This document shows positions 24,041-32,993 of a DNA stretch of 41,896 bases, piece after piece; position 1 is the first letter of the stretch, and each line of letters opens with the position of its first letter. The position numbers were made by a program, and so were the translations under genes. The notes under the pieces are model-generated. The model was not told the DNA's origin. It made no database searches and was given only the letters and a program-made list of their open reading frames with translations. The DNA is from an uncultured Acidobacteriia bacterium (GTDB lineage: Bacteria > Acidobacteriota > Terriglobia > Bryobacterales > Bryobacteraceae). The DNA is taken from positions 1 through 41,896 of the forward strand of contig CAIQWJ010000068.1 in assembly GCA_903875575.1 (NCBI GenBank), in the 5' to 3' direction.

Positions 24041-27000
24041 TGTCCCGCTTCTCCATTCGCAATCCGTACTTTATTGTTGTCATCTGCCTTGCGCTCGCGG
24101 TGATCGGCGTTCTCAGTGTGGCGCGCATGCCAGTCGATCTCTTTCCCGAAATCAACATGCCGGAAGTTGTAGTGGCCACGTTCTACACCGGCATGCCGCC
24201 CGAAGATATCGAGACCGATATCACGAATCCTCTGGAACGCTTCTTCACGCTCGCTTCCGGCATTGACCATATGGAATCCCGTTCCCTGTTGGGCGTGAGC
24301 ATGATCAAGGTCTTCTTCCAGCCCGGCACGAACGCCGACGCGGACGTGACCCAACTCTCCAATCTCGCGATGGCGGACCTCAAACGTCTGCCCCCAGGTA
24401 CACTGCCCCCCGTAGTTCTCAAATTCGACGCCTCCAGTTTGCCCGTCTGTCTGGTCACTGTCAAAGGCGAGGGACTCAACGAAACCCAGTTGCAGGACCT
24501 GGCTCGCTTTCAGATCCGCAACCAGATCGCTGTCGTAAAAGGTGCCGAAATTCCGGGAGTTTTCGGCGGCAAAGCCCGGCAGGCCATGATTTATGCGGAT
24601 CCCTTCAGGCTTCTTTCGCGGCAGATGAGCCTGATGGACGTTGTCAGGGCAGTCAATGACAGCAATCTGATCATGCCCGCCGGTGACGTCAAGATCGGCC
24701 CCACCGATTATTACGTCTATGCCAACAGCCTGGTGGAAAACATCGCGGACCTCAACCAGTTGCCCATCAAGACCGTCGGCTCGAAATGGGTCACGGTCGG
24801 CGACATAGGAGAAGCCAAAGACTCCAGTCAGATGCAATACAACATGGTGCGCATCGACGGCCAGAAATCCGCCTACATTCCCATTATGAAGCAGGGCGGC
24901 GATACCAACACCGTGCAGGTGGTTGACGACGTCCGCGCCTTGATCGCGCATCTGTTCGACCTGCCCGCTCAGTTGAAAACCGCCATCGCCTTCGATCAAT
25001 CTGTCTTTGTCAAGAACGCCCTGAGTACCGTCCTCCATGAAGGCGCAATCGGGCTGGCTTTAACGACCCTGATGATCCTGCTCTTCCTCGGCAGTATGAG
25101 AGCAACCCTTGCCGTCCTGCTGTCCATCCCTATTTCGGCGCTGGCCACTTTCGTAATTCTCTATATGTTTGGCAGCACGATTAACACCATGATTCTGGGT
25201 GGCATGGCACTGGCATTCTCGCGCGTGATCGATAACTCCGTGATCTCCCTTGAAAATATCTATCGTCATCTCGAAATGGGCTCTTCTCCCGAAATAGCAG
25301 CCGAAGCCGGTGGCTCGGAAGTGAACCTGGCGGTGCTCTCCGCCACGCTGGTCGGCGTGGTCGACTTCTTTCCGGTCCTTTTGCTCATTGGAGTCAGTCG
25401 CTTCCTCTTCTCATCTCTTGCGCTCTCGTTTTGCCTTTCCCTGCTGGCCTCGTTTGTTGTGGCTATGACGCTGATTCCCCTTTTCTGCGCGAAGTTTCTC
25501 AAGACGATGCACCACGGTCACGCTGGCGCGGCGACGGCACACAAATCCCTCGGAGGGCGTTTCAACGCCTGGTTTAACCGCGGTTTCAATAGGGTGCTGG
25601 ATTTCTACGAACTCTGCGTGCGGCGCGCTCTGCGCTTCCCCAAACTGACCGTCGGGCTGCTGCTCGGTCTCTTCTGCGCCAGTTTGGCAATCTACCCGTT
25701 CCTCGGTCGTGCATTCTTTCCGCAAACGGACGCGGGTCAGTTCACCCTGAATATCAAAGTCCCAACCGGGAGCCGCATCGAAGTCACAGATCAGTACGTC
25801 GCCAGGATCGAAGACATGATCCGCCGCATTGTCCCCGCGTCCGATCTCAAAATGGTGGTCTCGAACATCGGCGTCGTGAACGACTTCTCCGCCCTCTATA
25901 CGGCAAACGCAGGGGAATACACGGCAACCATTCAGGTGGCGCTCAACGAGGGCCACACCGTGGCAAGTCTGGTCTACATGGAACGCGTGAAAATCGCCCT
26001 GACTTCCGACTTCCCGGACGTCCGTGCCTTCTTCCAGAGCGGTTCCATGGTGGATGCGATTCTCAATTCCGGCATGCCCGCGCCCATCGACATCCAGGTC
26101 AGCGCACGGGATCTCCCGAAGACTTTCGGCATGGCGCAGGATCTCGCGCGTAAGATCCGCCAACTCCCCGGAGTAGGGCAGATCTATATTCCGCAGGATT
26201 TGAATTATCCCGCCGTGCGCCTCAATGTCGATCGCGTACACGCCGCGGAACTCGGCCTTTCGCAACGCGACATCGTCAACAACGTCATTACGGCGCTCAA
26301 CTCCAGCACCATGATCGCTCCCAATTTCTGGGTGGACTACAAGACCGGCAATGATTACTTTCTGAGCGTGCAGTACGCGGAGCATGGCAAGGGTGCGATT
26401 CACGATCTTGTGGACCTGAAGCAGATCCCTCTTCGTTCCGCCAGTCTGAAAACCCCGACAACGCTCGATTCCGTCGTCAAACTGGAAGCCGTCCAGTCTC
26501 CTACTGAGATCGACCACTACCAGATTCAGCGTGTGGTCGATATCTACGTCACACCGTCAGGCGAAGACATGAGCAAACTCTCCACCGCGATTCGGAAAAC
26601 TATCGCGGATGCCGGCCTGCCCGCCAACGTACGGGTCAATATGCGCGGCATGGTGGAAGGCATGGATGCATCCTTCCGGAGTTTCGCGTTGGGCTTCGGT
26701 ATCTCCTTCGTCCTGCTCTTCCTGATTCTGGTGGCGCAGTTCCGCTCGTTCATTGACCCGTTTCTGATCCTGCTGGCCATCCCGATGGGTCTGATCGGGG
26801 TCCTGGTGATTCTGCCGCTGACGCACACGACGCTCAACGTGATGTCGTTGATGGGCATTCTGATGCTGATCGGTATTGCGGGTTCCAATAGCATCCTGAT
26901 CGTGGATTTTGCCCACAAACTGGAAGGTCAGGGTATGGCGGTGGCCGACGCCGTCATTACCGCGTGCCGCGTTCGTCTGCGGCCAATTCTGATGACTTCA

Positions 27001-27186
27001 CTGGCCACAATTTTCGGCATGATCCCCATGGCGATGAAGCTCGGCGAAGGTGGCGAACAGTACACCCCGATGGCGCGCGCCATTATCGGGGGCCTGACGT
27101 CGTCGGTCATGCTGACGGTGTTTATCGTACCCGCCGCTTATCTGCTGGTGTATCGGGGCAAGGAGAAGATCCGGCATGAGGCTTAA
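24040..27186 (+). CDS. RND family efflux permease
   Basis: A 1048-residue inner-membrane proton-driven pump of the AcrB/MMPL-related RND family, with N-terminal helix IRNPYFIVVICLALAVIGVL and VARMPVDLFPEINMPEVVV, two large periplasmic loops and twelve predicted helices. The start is GTG, one base overlapping the adaptor stop. The proton-relay region differs from AcrB. TM4 reads SRVIDNSVISLEN, so the paired Asp is Asp398-Asn399 instead of Asp-Asp. TM10 reads GIAGSNSILIVDFA, with Ser949 where AcrB has its Lys. The protein is otherwise intact. It probably exports organic toxicants or lipids; substrate unknown. HME metal pumps also belong to this superfamily, but the overall sequence looks more like HAE pumps. 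Confidence 0.9.
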   Translation: MSRFSIRNPYFIVVICLALAVIGVLSVARMPVDLFPEINMPEVVVATFYTGMPPEDIETDITNPLERFFTLASGIDHMESRSLLGVSMIKVFFQPGTNADADVTQLSNLAMADLKRLPPGTLPPVVLKFDASSLPVCLVTVKGEGLNETQLQDLARFQIRNQIAVVKGAEIPGVFGGKARQAMIYADPFRLLSRQMSLMDVVRAVNDSNLIMPAGDVKIGPTDYYVYANSLVENIADLNQLPIKTVGSKWVTVGDIGEAKDSSQMQYNMVRIDGQKSAYIPIMKQGGDTNTVQVVDDVRALIAHLFDLPAQLKTAIAFDQSVFVKNALSTVLHEGAIGLALTTLMILLFLGSMRATLAVLLSIPISALATFVILYMFGSTINTMILGGMALAFSRVIDNSVISLENIYRHLEMGSSPEIAAEAGGSEVNLAVLSATLVGVVDFFPVLLLIGVSRFLFSSLALSFCLSLLASFVVAMTLIPLFCAKFLKTMHHGHAGAATAHKSLGGRFNAWFNRGFNRVLDFYELCVRRALRFPKLTVGLLLGLFCASLAIYPFLGRAFFPQTDAGQFTLNIKVPTGSRIEVTDQYVARIEDMIRRIVPASDLKMVVSNIGVVNDFSALYTANAGEYTATIQVALNEGHTVASLVYMERVKIALTSDFPDVRAFFQSGSMVDAILNSGMPAPIDIQVSARDLPKTFGMAQDLARKIRQLPGVGQIYIPQDLNYPAVRLNVDRVHAAELGLSQRDIVNNVITALNSSTMIAPNFWVDYKTGNDYFLSVQYAEHGKGAIHDLVDLKQIPLRSASLKTPTTLDSVVKLEAVQSPTEIDHYQIQRVVDIYVTPSGEDMSKLSTAIRKTIADAGLPANVRVNMRGMVEGMDASFRSFALGFGISFVLLFLILVAQFRSFIDPFLILLAIPMGLIGVLVILPLTHTTLNVMSLMGILMLIGIAGSNSILIVDFAHKLEGQGMAVADAVITACRVRLRPILMTSLATIFGMIPMAMKLGEGGEQYTPMARAIIGGLTSSVMLTVFIVPAAYLLVYRGKEKIRHEA

Positions 27187-28471
27187 CGGACCGGCGGCCT
27201 TCCTTCTTCTGCTTTTACCTTTTACTGCAGCGGCGCAGACGCCTTCGCGCCTGACGCTTCAGGAAGCCGAGGCAATTGCCCTTCGCAATCATCCCCAGAT
27301 ACAGGCCGTCCAGCATGTGGTCAATTACGCCAAACAACAGATTACAGAGACACGCTCCGCCTATTACCCGACCGTTACGGCGAACCTGACCGTCTCCGAA
27401 GCAAATCACCTGGCCCAGATCGGTGCGGGGGACCTCTCGGTGTCCCGTATGTACGACCGTCTGGGGCAGGGAATCGTCGCCCGGCAATTGATTACCGATT
27501 CCGGACGCACCGCGAGTCTGGTGGCGAGTTCGAAACTACAGGCGCAGGCTGCGGGGCAGGATTTGCAGGCGACGCGATACGACGTTCTGGCCCAGGTGAA
27601 TCGCGCGTATTTCGAAGTGCTGCACGCGCAGGCGGTGGTGAAGGTGGCTACCCAAACCGTTGAAGCTCGTCGTCTGCTCAGCAATCAGGTTGCTGAATTA
27701 ACGAAGAACCAGTTGAAGTCGCAACTCGACGCGAGTTTCGCGGAAGTCAATGTGTCGGCGGCAAGACTGTTACTGCTTCGCGCGCAAAGCGCGGTACAGC
27801 AAGCGAGGGCGGAACTCGGTCGCGCCATGGGATCTGATCAGCCCGCTAACTACGAATTGGCTGACGAACCGGTTCCGGCCGCTCTCCCGGTCGCTGCGGA
27901 CGAACTGGTCGCACAGGCATTGGGCAATCGGCCTGAGTTGGCCGGACTTCGCCTCTCCCGCGACGCGGCATACAAATTCGCGGACGCGGAAAAAGATCTG
28001 TCCAAACCCACGGTCACCGCCATGGCGGTAGCGGGGCTTCTGCCTTACATCAACACGGCACCGAACTCACCCATTCCCGTGGAATACGAAGGCATCGCGG
28101 CGAATGTCAGCATTCCCGTTTTCAACGGCCACCTGTTCTCGGCACGCCGTGAGGCGGCCAACCAGCGCGCGCAGGAATCGGATGAGCGACTACGGGGTGA
28201 GCAACAACGAATATCCCGCGACGTTCGCGTGGCCTGGGCCAACGCAACCGACGCATGGCAACGGCTCGATGTTACTGCCCAGTTCGTGCGGCAGGCTGCC
28301 ATGGGAGTGGATCTGGCACAGGGACGCTACGATCTCGGGCTGTCCTCGATCATCGAACTGACGCAGGCACAATTGAATCTCACTCAGGCCGAGATCGAAA
28401 GTCTCAACGCAAAATACGATTACCAGGCCCGGTACGCCGAACTCCAGTACACAATTGGCTCGCTCCGTTAA
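27176..28471 (+). CDS. TolC-family outer-membrane efflux channel
   Basis: A 431-residue outer-membrane factor. Signal peptide (MRLNGPAAFLLLLLPFTAAAQ) is followed by two tandem OEP repeats: LTLQEAEAIALRNHPQIQAV in the first, and DELVAQALGNRPELAGLRLS in the second. The C-terminal helix ends IIELTQAQLNLTQAEIESLN. It forms the trimeric exit duct of the RND pump encoded just upstream. The start overlaps the permease stop by 11 bp and is preceded by AAGGAGAAG, a good ribosome site. Last gene of the rraA-adaptor-permease-channel operon. Confidence 0.92.
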   Translation: MRLNGPAAFLLLLLPFTAAAQTPSRLTLQEAEAIALRNHPQIQAVQHVVNYAKQQITETRSAYYPTVTANLTVSEANHLAQIGAGDLSVSRMYDRLGQGIVARQLITDSGRTASLVASSKLQAQAAGQDLQATRYDVLAQVNRAYFEVLHAQAVVKVATQTVEARRLLSNQVAELTKNQLKSQLDASFAEVNVSAARLLLLRAQSAVQQARAELGRAMGSDQPANYELADEPVPAALPVAADELVAQALGNRPELAGLRLSRDAAYKFADAEKDLSKPTVTAMAVAGLLPYINTAPNSPIPVEYEGIAANVSIPVFNGHLFSARREAANQRAQESDERLRGEQQRISRDVRVAWANATDAWQRLDVTAQFVRQAAMGVDLAQGRYDLGLSSIIELTQAQLNLTQAEIESLNAKYDYQARYAELQYTIGSLR

Positions 28472-28580
28472 ACCCCGGAGCAGAGACGCCGAATCGCGAA
28501 CCGGAAGCCCCGAAGTCCGCTGAAATGCCGGCTCCCGTTTGCCTTACCTGTGTCCACCTGTGTGCAATTGTGGCCAGGCT

Positions 28581-28787
28581 CTAACGATCTTTCGGCCGCG
28601 ACCGCTTCGCAAGAAAAAAAATACCCGCGAAAACCCCCAGCGCGGAAATCATCATCAGCAGGATGGCCTTATTAAACGCCGTGCCAAGCGATTCATCCTG
28701 CTCAACCGCCAACTTGCAAAGCGAACACTGCGCCCACGCGGGGACCGAGGCCAACAGCAACCCGAATGCCATCCTGACAGCTTTCAT
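28581..28787 (-). CDS. Small CxxC membrane protein of the cytochrome oxidase operon
   Basis: A 68-residue protein with signal peptide (MKAVRMAFGLLLASVPAWA), the motif QCSLCK directly after the predicted cleavage site, and one C-terminal membrane helix (ILLMMISALGVFAGIFFLA). Its start overlaps the subunit IV stop by one base (TGATG), so it is the last gene of the oxidase operon. Small proteins of this plan, a periplasmic CxxC next to the membrane, recur next to Acidobacteria oxidase genes. A role in copper or redox maturation of the oxidase is a guess from position and the Cys pair. Confidence 0.75.
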   Translation of the reverse strand: MKAVRMAFGLLLASVPAWAQCSLCKLAVEQDESLGTAFNKAILLMMISALGVFAGIFFLAKRSRPKDR

Positions 28788-29077
28788 CAGTGCGTACCCA
28801 GCTGAAACAACCGAAACGCATCAGGAAATATTGCGAACATCAGACTCAGCACAAGGACCAGCGGCGGTAGCAGCGTCAACACGAACGTCACTCTCTCGCT
28901 CCCCAAATGCATAAACCAGTTCATGATCATACCCGCCTTCGCCAGAGACAGCAGCATCAGCACCAGCATCATCATGCCCGGCGTGAACACATGCTGGTAA
29001 GCCAGCACCAGTTCAATCCCGGTCAGACCCAACAGGTAGATCCAGATCCACGTGTATGTGCGATTGTGGGTTGTCAT
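28787..29077 (-). CDS. Cytochrome c oxidase subunit IV
   Basis: A 96-residue protein with three membrane helices, starting MTTHNRTYTWIWIYLLGLTG and containing KAGMIMNWFMHLGSE, the usual signature of bacterial COX4-type subunits. The start at 29077 overlaps the subunit III stop by 4 bp (ATGA); the longer open frame upstream is inside subunit III. It is an accessory membrane subunit without cofactors. Confidence 0.9.
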   Translation of the reverse strand: MTTHNRTYTWIWIYLLGLTGIELVLAYQHVFTPGMMMLVLMLLSLAKAGMIMNWFMHLGSERVTFVLTLLPPLVLVLSLMFAIFPDAFRLFQLGTH

Positions 29078-29697
29078 TTTGGCGATACCGACATCAGATA
29101 AATCAGCGGGAAAATGAACATCCAGACCAGATCCACAAAGTGCCAGTAGAGTCCGCAAACCTCCACATCCTCGTGGCTGCGCTTCCCGTTGCGTGTACCC
29201 AGCGCAATAACGCCCAGGTAAACCACGCCACTGAACACGTGGAACATGTGGAGCCCCGTCAGTCCGAAAAACGATGCGCCGAATAATGGCGATCCCCACG
29301 GATTACTCCACGGTCGAACGCCTTCGTCGATCAGGTGCAGCCATTCCCGCGCGTGCAGTACGAGGAACGCAACGCCGCCCAGAATAGTGAGCAGAATAAA
29401 TTTCACCGCGGCCGCGCGATCCCCACGCTTCGATGCCGCGACCGCAAACGCCATCGTCAGGCTGGAAGTCAGCAGGCAAAATGTCATGAGGCTGGCGAAA
29501 GCAATCGACGGCCACATCGGGAACGGCGTGGGCCAGTTGCTGCTGGCGGTTCTTGCATACATGCAGGAAATCAGCAGCGAACCAAATGTCAACGAATCGG
29601 ACACAAGGAACAGCCACATCCCCAGCTTTTTGTGCCCCACGGCATAGGGGGACCCGCCGCCGTTCCAGTTCTCCGATGCCAGACCGCTATTCATCAT
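29074..29697 (-). CDS. ctaE: Cytochrome c oxidase subunit III
   Basis: A 207-residue membrane protein with about five helices. KLGMWLFLVSDSLTFGSLL, LHAREWLHLI, GLTGLHMFHVFSGVVYLG and GLYWHFVDLVWMFIFPLIYL are the standard subunit III signatures. Start 29697 is an ATGATG where ATGA overlaps the stop of the upstream second subunit III. It stabilises subunit I and its proton uptake. Confidence 0.92.
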   Translation of the reverse strand: MMNSGLASENWNGGGSPYAVGHKKLGMWLFLVSDSLTFGSLLISCMYARTASSNWPTPFPMWPSIAFASLMTFCLLTSSLTMAFAVAASKRGDRAAAVKFILLTILGGVAFLVLHAREWLHLIDEGVRPWSNPWGSPLFGASFFGLTGLHMFHVFSGVVYLGVIALGTRNGKRSHEDVEVCGLYWHFVDLVWMFIFPLIYLMSVSPK

Positions 29698-30260
29698 AAG
29701 AAAATCACCAGGAGCAGATAAAGCCACAGACCGCCCATGAAATGCCAGTAGAGAGAAGTCAATTCGAGCGTGGACCTCTTCATGCCCACCGCCGCCCAGG
29801 CCAGCGCCGTAACGCCTCCCAGGATGTGAATGCCGTGCAGACCGGCCAGCACGTAATAAAAAGATGTCTGCCGCCCGGTACTCAGATAAAGCCCTTCATC
29901 TGCAAGTTGGCGAAACACGCCAACTTGTCCGGCTAGAAATGCAACGCCGAGGACGAGAGTACCGATCAGCCACCCGCGCGATATTCCCCGCCGCGCTCGT
30001 TCCATCGCGTAACCACTGGCGAGCAGAACGGCGGCATTGATCCCAATCAGCGGGCTCAGGTGTACTTGCTTCCAAAGTGGGCCCAGCCCCTGACTCACGA
30101 CGTAGGCACTCGTCAGCCCAATGAACATCATGGAGACAGCGGCAAGGCCCAGCATGACGCCTGTGCGATGCGTAATGGATGCACCAGGCCCTGAACCGCC
30201 ATCTCTGCCCATATCCCTGGGAAGCGAAGCTCGCGGAGGCGGTGCGACGATGGTTGCCAT
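29694..30260 (-). CDS. Second cytochrome c oxidase subunit III-like protein
   Basis: A 188-residue heme-copper oxidase subunit III homologue, with THRTGVMLGLAAVSMMFIGL, SFYYVLAGLHGIHILGGVTAL and ELTSLYWHFMGGLWLYLLLVIFL. The LHGIH...YWHF pattern matches subunit III, but the protein is shorter and divergent from the adjacent ctaE product. It starts 2 bp after ctaD. Two tandem subunit III genes suggest either a split division of labour or an old duplication. Confidence 0.88.
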   Translation of the reverse strand: MATIVAPPPRASLPRDMGRDGGSGPGASITHRTGVMLGLAAVSMMFIGLTSAYVVSQGLGPLWKQVHLSPLIGINAAVLLASGYAMERARRGISRGWLIGTLVLGVAFLAGQVGVFRQLADEGLYLSTGRQTSFYYVLAGLHGIHILGGVTALAWAAVGMKRSTLELTSLYWHFMGGLWLYLLLVIFL

Positions 30261-30262
30261 GG

Positions 30263-32041
30263 CTATTCGCCGCCCTCCACTTCCTGCTCCGTCTGAAGGA
30301 TAAAGTCAGCCTTGGCACCCGGCACGCTGAACTCGTACGGTCCGCGGTAAACCACCGGCTCCATATCTCCGAAGTTGTCGTGCGGAGGCGGCGATGGAAT
30401 CACCCATTCGAGTGTGGTCGCTTCCCAGGCATTGTCCGGCGCGCGCTTCCCCCAGCGCATGCTCCGGAAGATATTGAACAGCAGGATCAGTTGTGCGGCG
30501 CCAACAACAAACGCCGCCCATGAGATGTGGATCGTCAATGGCTGCAACTTACTCAGGTACGCAAATTCCGTAAATTGCGCATACCGGCGCGGCGCACCGG
30601 CCATCCCAAGGAAGTGCATGGGAATGAAGATTGAATACACACCCGTGATCGTGATCCAGAAGTGCACCTTGCCAAGCGTCTCGCTCATATAGCGCCCGAA
30701 CATCTTCGGGAACCAGAAATGCAGAGCCGCGAAAATGGAGAACACGGCGGCCAGTCCCATGATGATGTGGAAATGCGCCACCACAAAATACGTATCGTGG
30801 AAGTATACGTCAATGGCCGGCTGAGCCAGCAGCAAACCGGTGACTCCACCCGTCACGAAGAACGAAACGAAACCCAACGCGTAGAGCATCGACGCCGTAC
30901 ACCGGATGTGACCGCCCCACAAAGTGGCCAGCCAGTTAAATACCTTAATAGCCGAAGGCACGCCCACTGTGAGAGTCAGTACCGAAAACACCATGCCCAC
31001 CAGCGGACTCATGCCGCTCGCAAACATGTGATGACCCCACACAATGAAGCCGATAAAGCCGATCGCGAAGATCGCCGCGACCATGGCTTTATAAGCGAAA
31101 ATCGGCTTGCGCGAAAACGTGGAGATGATGTGCGACGTAATGCCCATGCCCGGAAGAATGATGATGTAAACCTCGGGATGGCCGAAAAACCAGAACAGAT
31201 GTTGCCACAGGATCGGTGACCCGCCGCTGTTGGTCATGACCTTGCCGCTGACCACCATGCCGGATGCGAGAAAAAAGCTGGTGCCTGCCAGCCGATCCAG
31301 CAACAACAAAATCCCACCGCCCAGCAAAACCGGAAACGCCAGCAACGCAACCGTAGAGGCCGTGAACCACGCCCACACGGTAAGTGGCATTCGCATCAGG
31401 CTCATCCCCGCCGCCCGCATATTCAGCGTGGTCGTGATGAAGTTGAGTGCCGTCAATAGCGACGCCAGACAGAAAATCGCGATGCTGGCGATCCACAGCG
31501 TTTGCCCGGCACCCAGACCAGGACCCGCAATCTTCCCCAGCGCACTCAGCGGCGGATACGCAGTCCACCCGGAAATCGGTGCCCCACCTTCCACAAACAT
31601 CGACGCCATCAGCACCATCAGCGCCACCACGGTTGTCCAGTACGACAACATGTTCAGTACCGGAAACGCCATATCCCGCGCGCCAATCTGAATCGGCAGA
31701 ATGTAGTTACCGAAGCCCGAGAGCGGCACCGTGGTCAGCAGGAAGAACACCATGATCGTGCCGTGAATCGTGAGCACGGCAAGATAGAACTCAGGCGACA
31801 TCACTCCGCCCGGAAAGCCCGTGGGGAAGATGTGTTCGAGTAGCGGAAATTGCGAACCAGGCCACGCCAGCCGCAGCCGCATCATCATGGAAAGCGCGGT
31901 GCCCAGGATCGCGGAAAACAATCCGAGAAAAATGTACTGAATGCCGATCACCTTATGATCCGTGCTGAAAACGTACTTGCGAATGAACCCCTGGGGAGCC
32001 GCATGACCTGTCGAATGAGATGTCGAAGCGTGTGACGACAT
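30263..32041 (-). CDS. ctaD: Cytochrome c oxidase subunit I (A-type heme-copper oxidase)
   Basis: A 592-residue catalytic subunit reducing O2 and pumping protons. Low-spin heme His lies in VLTIHGTIMVFF; CuB/cross-link motif WFFGHPEVYIIILPGMG; CuB pair WGHHMFASGM; high-spin and low-spin heme His in YFVVAHFHIIMG. D-channel residues ARDMAFPVLN and the Glu of GHPEVY mark an A1-type enzyme; the K-channel Lys is in SAIKVFNW. It overlaps subunit II by one base (TAATG). The C-terminal extension after about residue 530 is short and lacks subunit III fusion. Confidence 0.96.
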   Translation of the reverse strand: MSSHASTSHSTGHAAPQGFIRKYVFSTDHKVIGIQYIFLGLFSAILGTALSMMMRLRLAWPGSQFPLLEHIFPTGFPGGVMSPEFYLAVLTIHGTIMVFFLLTTVPLSGFGNYILPIQIGARDMAFPVLNMLSYWTTVVALMVLMASMFVEGGAPISGWTAYPPLSALGKIAGPGLGAGQTLWIASIAIFCLASLLTALNFITTTLNMRAAGMSLMRMPLTVWAWFTASTVALLAFPVLLGGGILLLLDRLAGTSFFLASGMVVSGKVMTNSGGSPILWQHLFWFFGHPEVYIIILPGMGITSHIISTFSRKPIFAYKAMVAAIFAIGFIGFIVWGHHMFASGMSPLVGMVFSVLTLTVGVPSAIKVFNWLATLWGGHIRCTASMLYALGFVSFFVTGGVTGLLLAQPAIDVYFHDTYFVVAHFHIIMGLAAVFSIFAALHFWFPKMFGRYMSETLGKVHFWITITGVYSIFIPMHFLGMAGAPRRYAQFTEFAYLSKLQPLTIHISWAAFVVGAAQLILLFNIFRSMRWGKRAPDNAWEATTLEWVIPSPPPHDNFGDMEPVVYRGPYEFSVPGAKADFILQTEQEVEGGE

Positions 32042-32862
32042 TACTGGCTCCTCGATTTCAGCCAGGCATTGAAATCGGTATCGGTCATCACCAGAAAACG
32101 GGCGCGCATCTTATAGTGCTGCATCCCGCAGAGTTCCGCGCAGGCCACTTCGTACTCTCCCGTCTTCGTCGCCGTGAAATGAACGGGAATACCCATGCCG
32201 GGTACCGCATCCTGCTTGAACCGCAGCACCGGCACAAAAAAACTGTGCAGCACATCGCGTGATCGGATGATCAACTGAATCGGACGATTAACCGGTATGG
32301 CGATCACGTTTTGCGTCGTGATGTCGTCCGTTCCGGCGGGATCGCCGTCATCAAGACCAATATAGTTGCCTTCGGAATCGTCCACCTTGTCGGGGCGGGT
32401 GCGGCCGAACTTTCCATCCGGTCCCGGATAACGGAAATTCCATGCGAACTGCTGCCCGGTGACTTCAATGGTCATGGCGTTAGCGGGTGGATCGGTAAGA
32501 TACTCACGCGCCCACACGCGGCTTCCCTGCAGGCCGAGGCCGACGAATATCACGGCAGTCACAACGGTCCAGGCGGTTTCCATGCGGTGGCTTTCATGCC
32601 AATAGAGCGCCCGCCCGGCTTGTTTCCCCCCGAAGCGCCAAAGAAAAAGACCAAGCAGCATATGGGCGATAACAAACGCAGCACCCGCGATACAGAGCGT
32701 GAGATTCAACTGCTGATCGACGTCAACGCCGTTGAGCGAGATGTTTTCAGGCAACCAGATTGGATGAACAATGAAGGCTGTCGCAGTGGCGATCGCCAGG
32801 GCCCAGAAGAACAGCGCCAACAGTTTCAACAGGGGCCCCGGAAGATCGGGAGCGAGAAGCAT
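32041..32862 (-). CDS. ctaC: Cytochrome c oxidase subunit II (CuA)
   Basis: A 273-residue subunit with N-terminal membrane helices and a periplasmic cupredoxin. The CuA site ACAELCGMQHYKM holds the two Cys, Glu, His and Met ligands, with the remaining His in RDVLHSFFVPVLRFKQDAVPG. VTGQQFAWNFRYPGPDG is the aromatic electron-entry region. There is no C-terminal cytochrome c domain, so the oxidase needs a separate electron donor. First gene of the ctaC-ctaD-III-ctaE-IV-CxxC operon. The ribosome site is weak. Confidence 0.95.
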   Translation of the reverse strand: MLLAPDLPGPLLKLLALFFWALAIATATAFIVHPIWLPENISLNGVDVDQQLNLTLCIAGAAFVIAHMLLGLFLWRFGGKQAGRALYWHESHRMETAWTVVTAVIFVGLGLQGSRVWAREYLTDPPANAMTIEVTGQQFAWNFRYPGPDGKFGRTRPDKVDDSEGNYIGLDDGDPAGTDDITTQNVIAIPVNRPIQLIIRSRDVLHSFFVPVLRFKQDAVPGMGIPVHFTATKTGEYEVACAELCGMQHYKMRARFLVMTDTDFNAWLKSRSQ

Positions 32863-32993
32863 CCGCGTATTTGCATCGTATGAGCTCTTGACTGAGATTC
32901 ATTGTACACAGACTGTCGTCCAGGCGAATTCGCGCGGACCCGCTTCGGATCGCGCGCAAATCCGGTTGAACTGCGTTCGGCGTGCAGCGCCGG

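Noticed and set aside
24016-25038. 340-codon minus-strand frame within the RND permease gene
   Set aside because: Composition (His/Asp/Gly-rich) and lack of motifs mark it as a shadow of the permease reading frame.
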